From assembly GCA_903905735.1 (NCBI GenBank), contig CAIVHU010000318.1:1-45541 (forward strand): a stretch of DNA of 45,541 nucleotides. The letters are read 5' to 3'. Under the pieces are notes generated by a model, which ran no database searches, was not told the origin of the DNA, and saw only the letters and a program-made list of their open reading frames with translations. Position 1 is the stretch's first letter, and each line of letters starts with the position of its first letter. A program made the translations under genes and the position numbers. Of this stretch, positions 33,533 through 40,492 are shown one piece after another. The stretch is from an uncultured beta proteobacterium (GTDB lineage Bacteria > Pseudomonadota > Gammaproteobacteria > Burkholderiales > Burkholderiaceae_C).

Positions 33533-35439
33533 CCCACTGCGGCACCAAAGCGGTCTTTGTAATTGGCACGCACCAGCGGGTCGAGCGTGGCCTGCACCTT
33601 GTCGTGGAGACCTTTTTCCCAGTCACCCGCGTGCTGAAAGTTGCTCATGATGTAGGTCCAGCCGTTGATGTCATCTACCGCGTGCAGGCCGGTCGATTCG
33701 GCACCCGCCGGGCAGGACAGGATGCGGTCCAGCCTTTTCGTATCAACGTTGTAGGCCCAGAGAAAGTTGTTGACATGGCGGCCGCTGTCTTCACCAATGA
33801 ACAGCGTGCGCAGCTTTTCCGAGAACTTCAGGTTGTCCGGATTGGCCACCTTGTCGGCGTGTGAGGTGTTGCCCAGCGCGTCTGGCTTGGCCAGGTCTTC
33901 ACCAATCAGCGCAACTGGCGCAGCCATGCTGACCGGCACCCATTCGCTGTCGATGGTCGCACCGGTCAAATCCTTTTGCGCGCCCGTCAGGTTGATGGCA
34001 TACACCGCACCCGATTTGGGACCCTGCACGTGGATGTCGGTGGTGCCGTCCACCATCGAACCCTGGATGTAGCTCATGGCCGAGTAGGCCACCTTGTCTT
34101 TGGCGTTGACCGTGGTGCCTTCCATCTTGGTAAAGCCCATGCTGGCACCGACCAGCGCGGCGTAACGGTGGGTTTCGAGGAAAGCGGCGGCCTTCTCCAT
34201 ACCCGGCTTCAGCTTGACCCAGTTGTCTTTGCCCGAATAGCGGATATGGGTGTAGCTTGCATCTTTGGGGTCAGACGTTTTCACATCCATGATGTCGTGC
34301 GGCTTGAGGGTATCGGCCAGCACCTCGATCTCTTTGCTGGTGGCATGACCGAGCTTGATCCACGACAGATTCGCGCTGCCCGGGCCGATGCCCGAGGTTT
34401 GCGTCCACTTGGCCACATACAGCGTGCCGGCAGACAGGTGAGCGGCCTTGTCGGCGATGAACATGAACAGGCCGCCGTTGGTGGCATCGTCGCCCATCAG
34501 CACGCTGCGCTGGTCCGGCATGACCTGCACCAGCTCGTGCGAGATGCGGCCCATGCAGAACTGCTTGGCGACAGAGCCGCTGCCGTCCGGGTTGACGGTG
34601 ACTTCGGGCAGATGGCCGTAGTGGTAGGGGTTGGCGATCAATTCGTCGCCAAACAGCTTGCGGCTAAAGGCCTTGAAGCGCATGTCCTTGGCATCGAAGG
34701 CATCGGGCTCGTACTCTTCGCTCGACAGATGCGTGTTCCAGGGCGACAGGCTGGCACCACAGGTTATCCACAAACCATTGACCTCGGAGGTATCGACATT
34801 GTGGTACTTGACCAAACTCAGCTTGCCGGTGGCGGGGTCCTGGTCCAGCGTGAGCACGGCAATGGGTGAGGGCAGCGTGCCGTAGGTTTCGTCACCCGCC
34901 TGGTTGCGCGTGGCGTACTCGAACTGCACCACGGCAAACACCGGCTTGCCCTTGATGCCGTCCACTTTGGCGTGCGCCAGCTGCAGCAGCGAGGAACCAT
35001 CCGGGCAGTCAGAAAACATCTGACGCTCTTTGCCGGGGAAGGATTTGTCCATGATGGGACGGTTCAGGATGTCAAAGTACCCACCGGCCACCACCTGGCC
35101 GCCGCGTCCGTCAGACACCCTATCGCCAGTGACAAAAAACGTCTCATGACCGAGCTGGTAGTCGCTGGTGCTGCCGTCCTGGCGCGTCACCTGTAGGCGC
35201 GATGCCACGGTGGTGGTCGCCATGGCAGCAGGGTTGACCAGCGTGGGCGCAGCCATACCGGCAAATGACGCTGACACAAATGGTGAACCGGACGCAGCCG
35301 TTGAAGAGCCAACGCCACCTGCGGAAGTGGCACAGCCCGACAGCAGCGAACCCGCTGACAGCGCACCCAGCGGCAGCATGGGCAAGCCGGCGAGAAACTT
35401 GAGGGCCTGGCGGCGTGAAGGTTCGGGAAAATGGGACAT
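33493..35439 (-). CDS. phoX: PhoX family alkaline phosphatase, Tat-exported lipoprotein
   Basis: Protein of 648 residues of the DUF839/PhoX type, a calcium- and iron-dependent phosphatase that frees phosphate from organic esters outside the cytoplasm. The N-terminus has a twin-arginine signal (SRRQALKFLAGLP) followed by a lipobox (SLLSGC, cysteine ~35), so it should be folded before export and lipid-anchored. Core blocks are WITCGASLSPWNTHLSSEEY, HELVQVMPDQRSVLMGDD, VGASMGFTKMEGT and LRTLFIGEDSGRHVNNFLWA. A Pho-box-like array lies ~105 bp upstream. Its 3' end overlaps speH by 40 bp, tail to tail. Confidence 0.92.
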   Translation of the reverse strand: MSHFPEPSRRQALKFLAGLPMLPLGALSAGSLLSGCATSAGGVGSSTAASGSPFVSASFAGMAAPTLVNPAAMATTTVASRLQVTRQDGSTSDYQLGHETFFVTGDRVSDGRGGQVVAGGYFDILNRPIMDKSFPGKERQMFSDCPDGSSLLQLAHAKVDGIKGKPVFAVVQFEYATRNQAGDETYGTLPSPIAVLTLDQDPATGKLSLVKYHNVDTSEVNGLWITCGASLSPWNTHLSSEEYEPDAFDAKDMRFKAFSRKLFGDELIANPYHYGHLPEVTVNPDGSGSVAKQFCMGRISHELVQVMPDQRSVLMGDDATNGGLFMFIADKAAHLSAGTLYVAKWTQTSGIGPGSANLSWIKLGHATSKEIEVLADTLKPHDIMDVKTSDPKDASYTHIRYSGKDNWVKLKPGMEKAAAFLETHRYAALVGASMGFTKMEGTTVNAKDKVAYSAMSYIQGSMVDGTTDIHVQGPKSGAVYAINLTGAQKDLTGATIDSEWVPVSMAAPVALIGEDLAKPDALGNTSHADKVANPDNLKFSEKLRTLFIGEDSGRHVNNFLWAYNVDTKRLDRILSCPAGAESTGLHAVDDINGWTYIMSNFQHAGDWEKGLHDKVQATLDPLVRANYKDRFGAAVGYLTALPTGIKLA

Positions 35440-35527
35440 GGTCGTTGTTTCCAGTGAGTGATAAAGCCAAAGCCCGCCTGAGGTGACAAGAGGCTCAAAG
35501 GGTGCGCGTCACTCGGGACGCTGAGCG

Positions 35528-35572
35528 ATGTTAAAAATGCGTCGTGACAATTTCGTGAACAAATCGCGACAG
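35528..35572 (-). promoter_or_regulatory. candidate Pho box and -10 for phoX
   Basis: Reading the minus strand, heptamers CTGTCGC (35572-35566), TGTTCAC (35561-35555) and TTGTCAC (35550-35544) repeat every 11 bp; the first and third match CTGTCAC at 6 of 7 positions and the middle one at 4. Exactly 10 nt further on is TAACAT (35533-35528), a 4/6 match to TATAAT. This is the layout of PhoB-activated promoters. The site also lies 85 bp ahead of the divergent plsC gene. Confidence 0.6.
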
Positions 35573-35657
35573 GGTGGGTATTGCACACCACGCGCCGACC
35601 GTCATCACGCTGACACATGGCCAAACTAGACTGGCGTGTTGCCCTGTTGAAAGCCTG

Positions 35658-36407
35658 ATGAAAAACGCTCTTGCCGCCTGGAAACTTGCCCGTCTCGCAG
35701 CGCATCTGGCCTCCGGGCTGTGGACCATGCGTTTTGTCTTTCCGGCCCTGGAACCGGCACAAAAAGAACAAAGAATTCAGGCTTGGGCCCTTGCTGCGCT
35801 TGGGCTACTCACTATTGAATTAAAAGTTACCGGACCCCTTCCTGACTCTGGCCCGGTGCTGCGCGCGGCCAACCATGTGTCGTGGCTGGACATTCTGGTG
35901 CTGCAGGCTGTCTGCCCGAGCCGCTTTGTGGCCAAGGCCGAGGTGCGCCACTGGCCGCTGATGGGGCGACTGGCCATTAACGCAGGCACGCTGTTCATCA
36001 GCCGCGAGTCGCCGCGCGATGCGCTGCGGGTGGTGCACCAGATGGCCGAGCATCTGAAAGCCGGTGAGGCGCTGACCATTTTTCCGGAGGGTACCACCAG
36101 CAACGGCCTGCAAGTGTTGCCGTTTCATGCCAACCTGTTTCAGGCCGCCGTCTCGGCTGATGCACCGGTGCAGCCGGCGGCCCTGCAGTTTGTGGACCGC
36201 GCCAGCGGACAGATCAGTCTGGCCCCCGCCTATATTGACGATGACACCCTGCTGCAATCCATGTGGCGCACGGTGCGCCATCCAGGGCTGCGGGCGGAGG
36301 TGCGGCTTGGACCAGCGCAGCCGCCCCTGGGGCGTGACCGGCGCGCGCTGGCCCGGGACACCCGGGGTGCCGTGGAAGACTTGCGCGAGTTGCCCACCGG
36401 CTCATAA
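35658..36407 (+). CDS. 1-acylglycerol-3-phosphate acyltransferase family (PlsC/OlsA type)
   Basis: Membrane-associated acyltransferase of 249 residues. The catalytic HX4D motif is H73-VSWL-D78, the substrate-binding EGTTS is in IFPEGTTSNG (142-150), and a hydrophobic N-terminal segment provides anchoring. It could be a PlsC acylating lysophosphatidate, or an OlsA acylating lyso-ornithine lipid. The adjacent convergent OlsB-type gene and the phosphate-related surroundings favour OlsA, but this is inference. ATG 35658 is chosen because an 84-bp extension upstream would run into the Pho-box region. Confidence 0.88.
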   Translation: MKNALAAWKLARLAAHLASGLWTMRFVFPALEPAQKEQRIQAWALAALGLLTIELKVTGPLPDSGPVLRAANHVSWLDILVLQAVCPSRFVAKAEVRHWPLMGRLAINAGTLFISRESPRDALRVVHQMAEHLKAGEALTIFPEGTTSNGLQVLPFHANLFQAAVSADAPVQPAALQFVDRASGQISLAPAYIDDDTLLQSMWRTVRHPGLRAEVRLGPAQPPLGRDRRALARDTRGAVEDLRELPTGS

Positions 36408-36416
36408 GCCGGGTGA

Positions 36417-37262
36417 TCAAGCGCCCAGAAAGTGCTTGCGATAGCGCGACGGCAGGTCGTGGATGCGCATCAGCATCGGCAAATCTGCGGTGTTGAAATC
36501 CGGGTCCCAGGCTGGCGCGCCCAGCACCTTGGCACCCAGGCGCAGGTAGCCCTTGATCAGCGCAGGCGGCTCCACCAGCAGGCTGTCATCCAACTCCTCC
36601 ACCGGCAACGGCAAGCGCGGGCGCACATGGTATTCAATCGGTGCCATGTGGGTCGCCTGCAACTGGCGCCAGATGCTGGCCGCCACATCGCCGCTGACCA
36701 CCCCGTTGTGCAGCATCGGAATGCTGGCGCAGCCGACCATGGTGTCGAGCTGGTTGCGCACCATGAATTCGGCCAGCGCACCCCACAGCGCCATGATCAC
36801 GCCGCCGTGGCGGTGGTCGGGGTGCACGCAGCTGCGACCCAGCTCTACCATGCGCTCACGCAGACCGCGCAGACGCACCAGGTCAAACTCGGTGTCGCTG
36901 TAGGTGCTGCCAATGCGTTTGGCCTGCGCGGGGGTCAGCACGCGGTAGGTGCCGACCACTTCTTGGGAGGCCTCGTCACGCACCAGCAGGTGTTCGCAGT
37001 AATTGTCGAAAATGTCCACATCGTGATCTGGCACCGTGGTGCTCAGGCGTGCGCCCATCTCGCCGGCAAAGACCTGGTACCTCAGGCGCTGGGCCTGACG
37101 AACCTCATCCGCGTGGCGCGCCCACGATACCTGCAGACCGCCGCGCTCAGTTTTTGCCACACCGGGCGACGACTCAGGCTGGCGTAGGTCAGGTCGATGA
37201 AGTGACCCCCTGGGCAAGGAGACCGGGGAAAAGGCAAACGTGGGGTTGGGTAATTCATTCAT
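36417..37262 (-). CDS. OlsB-type N-acyltransferase (GNAT fold)
   Basis: Protein of 281 residues of the hemolysin-like GNAT group (Acetyltransf_5), to which ornithine-acyl-ACP N-acyltransferase OlsB belongs. Blocks are QRLRYQVFAGEMGA, HDVDIFDNYCEHLLVRDEAS, VELGRSCVHPDHRHGGVIMA with LWGAL next, and MVGCASIPMLHNG. OlsB adds a 3-hydroxy fatty acid to ornithine, giving lyso-ornithine lipid, which OlsA then acylates. The ribosome binding site GGAGG fits ATG 37262. A Pho-box-like array lies 42-81 bp upstream. Ornithine specificity is inferred from family and from the neighbouring acyltransferase (9-bp convergent gap). Confidence 0.85.
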   Translation of the reverse strand: MNELPNPTFAFSPVSLPRGSLHRPDLRQPESSPGVAKTERGGLQVSWARHADEVRQAQRLRYQVFAGEMGARLSTTVPDHDVDIFDNYCEHLLVRDEASQEVVGTYRVLTPAQAKRIGSTYSDTEFDLVRLRGLRERMVELGRSCVHPDHRHGGVIMALWGALAEFMVRNQLDTMVGCASIPMLHNGVVSGDVAASIWRQLQATHMAPIEYHVRPRLPLPVEELDDSLLVEPPALIKGYLRLGAKVLGAPAWDPDFNTADLPMLMRIHDLPSRYRKHFLGA

Positions 37263-37303
37263 GTAGACCTCCGTTGTTGTGCGCCCAATGGTGCGGTTCC
37301 AAC

Positions 37304-37343
37304 GTGACGCGTTGACGGCATTTGCGTGACATGACGGTGACAA
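37304..37343 (-). promoter_or_regulatory. candidate Pho box of olsB
   Basis: On the minus strand, TTGTCAC (37343-37337) and ATGTCAC (37332-37326) are 11 bp apart and each matches CTGTCAC at 6 of 7 positions. In the same 11-bp register follow a poor unit ATGCCGT (37321-37315) and a better one GCGTCAC (37310-37304, 5 of 7). The olsB start is 41 bp beyond. No convincing -10 is seen at 10 nt. The divergent cation transporter gene begins 67 bp to the other side. Confidence 0.6.
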
Positions 37344-37410
37344 CAGCCACATCAGCCGCTGCCCCACTCCAGGTGCTGCAAAATGGCCCCGTCCCTACGC
37401 GCCTTGCCTC

Positions 37411-38337
37411 ATGAGTTCAGAAGACCACCACGACCACAGCCACCACCACGCCCCAGCGACCTTCAACCGGGCCTTTGCCATTGGCATCGCGCTAAACACG
37501 GCTTTTGTGCTGATCGAGGGGTTTTATGGCTGGCAGATCAACTCGCTGGCGCTGCTGGCCGATGCCGGTCACAACCTGAGCGACGTGGCCGGCCTGCTGC
37601 TTGCCTGGGGTGGCGCACTGGCGGGCAAGTGGCGACCCGATGCTCGCCACACTTACGGCTTCAAACGCGCGTCGATTCTGGCGGCGTTCACCAACGCGGT
37701 GCTGCTGCTGGTGGCTATGGGCTGGCTGGGCTGGGAGGCGGCTGGCCGCCTGAAGTCTCCCGAGGCCACGCAAGGCTGGACCATCATGGCGGTGGCGGGC
37801 GTGGGCATGGTTATCAATACCGCCACGGCACTGCTGTTCATGCGCGGACGCAAGGACGACCTGAACATTCGCGGCGCGTTTTTGCACATGGCGGCGGACG
37901 CGCTGGTGTCGCTGGGCGTGGTGCTGGGTGGTGCGCTGTACCTGTGGCAGGGCTGGGCCTGGATCGACCCGGTGATGAGTCTGGCCATTGCCGTGGTGAT
38001 TGTGCTGGGCACCTGGGGCCTGCTGCGCCAATCGGTGCACCTGATGTTTGATGGTGTGCCGGATGCGGTGGATATCGCTGCCGTGCGGCGCCTGTTGCTG
38101 GGCCTGGCCGGCGTGACCGAGGTGCATGACTTGCATGTCTGGGCCATGGGCACCAGCGACATCGCGCTCACCGCGCATCTGGTGCTGGCGGATCAGGTGG
38201 CAGACACGGGTGCGCTGCTGCACCATGCCGAACATGCGTTGCACGACCATTTCGAGATCCGCCACGTCACCCTGCAACTGGAGTCGCCTGCCTACGCACA
38301 GCGCTGTGCGCTGCGCGACGGGGCGCAGTGCCAGTGA
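37411..38337 (+). CDS. cation diffusion facilitator family transporter (CzcD/ZitB-like)
   Basis: Inner-membrane metal/proton antiporter of 308 residues with six transmembrane helices and a C-terminal cytoplasmic domain. The His-rich N-terminus (SSEDHHDHSHHHAPA) and the transport-site motifs ADAGHNLSD and HMAADALVSLG indicate a zinc-type exporter. The C-terminal domain has VTEVHDLHVWAMGTSDIALT. Metal specificity cannot be fixed by eye; zinc is most likely, with cobalt or cadmium possible. No ribosome binding site is evident before ATG 37411. Repeat copy 8 follows 7 bp after the stop. Confidence 0.92.
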   Translation: MSSEDHHDHSHHHAPATFNRAFAIGIALNTAFVLIEGFYGWQINSLALLADAGHNLSDVAGLLLAWGGALAGKWRPDARHTYGFKRASILAAFTNAVLLLVAMGWLGWEAAGRLKSPEATQGWTIMAVAGVGMVINTATALLFMRGRKDDLNIRGAFLHMAADALVSLGVVLGGALYLWQGWAWIDPVMSLAIAVVIVLGTWGLLRQSVHLMFDGVPDAVDIAAVRRLLLGLAGVTEVHDLHVWAMGTSDIALTAHLVLADQVADTGALLHHAEHALHDHFEIRHVTLQLESPAYAQRCALRDGAQCQ

Positions 38338-38344
38338 ATCTCGT

Positions 38345-38397
38345 CTATTTTTGATAGCTGTCAGCGCTTATTTCATAAGGGCTAGAGGCACTTTTTA
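38345..38397 (+). repeat. dispersed intergenic repeat, copy 8
   Basis: Good copy: TATTTTTGATAGCTGTCAGC on the left and ATAAGGGCTAGAGGCACTTT on the right. It lies between the cation transporter stop and the ppx promoter. Confidence 0.8.
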
Positions 38398-38438
38398 CCA
38401 TATACATTCGATCCAATCCGGTACAGCGCCACCTGCCT

Positions 38439-38483
38439 GTGACATGCGGTTGACACCGCTCTGTCACACCACAAACGTAAACT
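38439..38483 (+). promoter_or_regulatory. candidate Pho box and -10 for ppx
   Basis: Heptamers GTGACAT (38439-38445), TTGACAC (38450-38456) and CTGTCAC (38461-38467) repeat every 11 bp. The last is a perfect Pho-box half-unit; the others keep TGACA, the complement form of TGTCA. Exactly 10 nt later is TAAACT (38478-38483, 4/6 to TATAAT), which would place the transcript start at or beside the ppx ATG at 38490. Confidence 0.62.
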
Positions 38484-38489
38484 CGTGAT

Positions 38490-39983
38490 ATGAACAACGG
38501 CACATTCCTGGCAGCCATCGACCTGGGCTCCAACAGCTTCCGGCTGGAAATCGGGCGTTTTGAGCATGGGCAGGTCCAGCGCGTGGACTACCTCAAGGAA
38601 ACCGTGCGACTTGGCAACGGCTTTGACGAAAACCGCAATCTCTCGACAGAGGCCATGACGCGTGGCTGGGACTGCCTGGCACGATTTGCTGAACGGCTGG
38701 GCGGTTTTGGACCCGACCAGGTGCGCGCCGTTGCCACCCAGACGCTGCGTGAAGCCCGCAACCGCGACGAGTTTTTGAAGCATGGGCAGGAGATTCTGGG
38801 CTTTCCCATTGAAGTCATCGCCGGCACCGAAGAGGCGCGGCTGATTTACCAGGGCGTGACACACCTGCTGCCGCAAAGCGATGAGCGCCGACTGGTGATC
38901 GACATTGGCGGACGCTCCACCGAGCTGGTGTTGGGCCATGGCACCGAGCCATTGCAAACCGCGTCGTATCGGGTCGGCAGTGTGACCTGGTCGATGAAGT
39001 ACTTTCCCAAAGGCGAATTCACCGAGGAAACCCTGTACCGCGCCGAAATTGCCGCGCAAGCCGTGCTCGATGAGGCCGTGGCCAACTACCCGCGGCAGCA
39101 ATGGGACGCCGCCTATGGTGCCTCTGGCACTGTGGGTGCGGTGGCCGACATTCTGGCCCTGGCGGGTTGGACCGAAGGGGAAATCAGCAGCGAAGGTCTG
39201 CACTGGCTGGTGAAATGCCTGCTGCGCGCTGGCAATGTCAACCAGGTGCAATTGGCCGGCCTGAAAGACGAACGTCGTGCCGTGCTGGGTGGTGGTGTCA
39301 GCGTGCTGCGCGGCCTGATGGACCTGCTGAAGATCGACACCCTGCAAGTGGCCCAGGGCGCACTGCGCCACGGTGTGTTGCTGGAAATGGTGGAGCGCGA
39401 GGCCCACGCCACCGACGCCCGCGATGTGTCGGTACAGCGGCTGGCCCAGAAATTTTCGGTCGATACCGTCCAGGCCAGTCGCGTCAGCGCCGTGGCTGGC
39501 CGCCTGCTGGCGCAACTGATGCCTTCACCCATGCCCGACGCAGCGGCGCTGCAGCGCAAACTGGGCTGGGCCTGCGCACTGCATGAGGTAGGCATGGCCA
39601 TCTCCAACAGCGACTACCACAAGCACGGTGCCTACATTCTGGAAAACGCCGACACCGTGGGCTTCAGCCTGCCCGAGCTGCACCGACTGGGCCTGCTGGT
39701 GCTGGGCCACCGCGGCAAACTCAAGAAGCTGGACGCCGATTTTGACGAACCCGGCTTTGTGATGCTGCTGCTGGCGCTGCGCCTGGCGGTGATCTTGTGC
39801 CACGCACGGCAAGACCCGCAAGACAGCGGCCTGACGCTGGCTTACAGCCCCAAGCGCCAGCGCTTCAGCCTGACGGCCGATGAGGCCTGGGTCAGCGACC
39901 ACCCGCAGTCAGCCCACTTGCTGCGCCAGGAAAGCATTGCCTGGCAAAAGATGCCCTGGAGTTTTGAGCTGGTGGTGCAGTAG
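38490..39983 (+). CDS. ppx: exopolyphosphatase (Ppx/GppA family)
   Basis: Protein of 497 residues that removes phosphate from polyphosphate ends, or hydrolyses pppGpp in the GppA subgroup. The ASKHA phosphate loops are intact: LAAIDLGSNSFRLEIGRFE at the start, and VIDIGGRSTELVLGHG near 135. EVIAGTEEARLIYQGV and the GASGTVGAV block follow, then a helical C-terminal domain with ALHEVGMAISNSDYHKHGAY. It faces ppk across sixA, so synthesis and degradation genes of polyphosphate are close but on opposite strands. There is no ribosome binding site, which with the upstream -10 suggests a leaderless message. Confidence 0.92.
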   Translation: MNNGTFLAAIDLGSNSFRLEIGRFEHGQVQRVDYLKETVRLGNGFDENRNLSTEAMTRGWDCLARFAERLGGFGPDQVRAVATQTLREARNRDEFLKHGQEILGFPIEVIAGTEEARLIYQGVTHLLPQSDERRLVIDIGGRSTELVLGHGTEPLQTASYRVGSVTWSMKYFPKGEFTEETLYRAEIAAQAVLDEAVANYPRQQWDAAYGASGTVGAVADILALAGWTEGEISSEGLHWLVKCLLRAGNVNQVQLAGLKDERRAVLGGGVSVLRGLMDLLKIDTLQVAQGALRHGVLLEMVEREAHATDARDVSVQRLAQKFSVDTVQASRVSAVAGRLLAQLMPSPMPDAAALQRKLGWACALHEVGMAISNSDYHKHGAYILENADTVGFSLPELHRLGLLVLGHRGKLKKLDADFDEPGFVMLLLALRLAVILCHARQDPQDSGLTLAYSPKRQRFSLTADEAWVSDHPQSAHLLRQESIAWQKMPWSFELVVQ

Positions 39984-39995
39984 GCCGCCACTGCT

Positions 39996-40472
39996 TCAGA
40001 TCAGCTCCGGGCTGATCACCGTCAGCAGCGACACGTGCAGGGCATCTTCGCGCTGGCGGCTGCGCAGCCACCAGACAGCGCCTTTGCGCATGTCGCAAGC
40101 GGCTTCATCCACATTCAGCAGGCGCGCGGCAATCTGCCCCAGCATGGGCTGGTGGCCGACCAGCAGCACCGCGCCCTTGTGCGGCGGGCCGTTTTCTGCG
40201 GTCCATTTGATGAAGGCCAGCGCCTCGTCGGCAGAACACTCCGGGCCCAGTTCGTCACGAAACTTGAACTTGCGCCCCAGCGCACGCGCGGTCTGCTCGG
40301 CACGCCGCGCCGGGCTGACCAGCACGCGCGTGCTCTCGGGCAACTGGCGATCGAGCCATTTACCCACGCGCGTCGCCTGGCCTTCGCCCTTGGCGGTGAG
40401 GGCGCGCGACAGGTCATCGCAACCCTCCTCGGCTTCATGCGCCTGAGCGTGCCGCCAGAGTATCAAATCCAT
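39996..40472 (-). CDS. sixA: phosphohistidine phosphatase SixA-like
   Basis: Histidine phosphatase of 158 residues. The RHG-type motif is LILWRHAQAHE with H8 as the phospho-acceptor, and the second histidine is in LLVGHQPMLG near 107. SixA removes phosphate from histidine phosphotransfer proteins; in E. coli it acts on the nitrogen phosphotransferase system. It starts 20 bp after the ppk stop and is probably cotranscribed with ppk; it converges on ppx with a 12-bp gap. Confidence 0.9.
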   Translation of the reverse strand: MDLILWRHAQAHEAEEGCDDLSRALTAKGEGQATRVGKWLDRQLPESTRVLVSPARRAEQTARALGRKFKFRDELGPECSADEALAFIKWTAENGPPHKGAVLLVGHQPMLGQIAARLLNVDEAACDMRKGAVWWLRSRQREDALHVSLLTVISPELI

Positions 40473-40492
40473 AGCATCACTCCCTTATTCAA

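Noticed and set aside
38382..39515. A 377-codon minus-strand frame opposite ppx
   Set aside because: ppx carries all family motifs on the other strand; the translation is Gln/His/Gly-rich noise.
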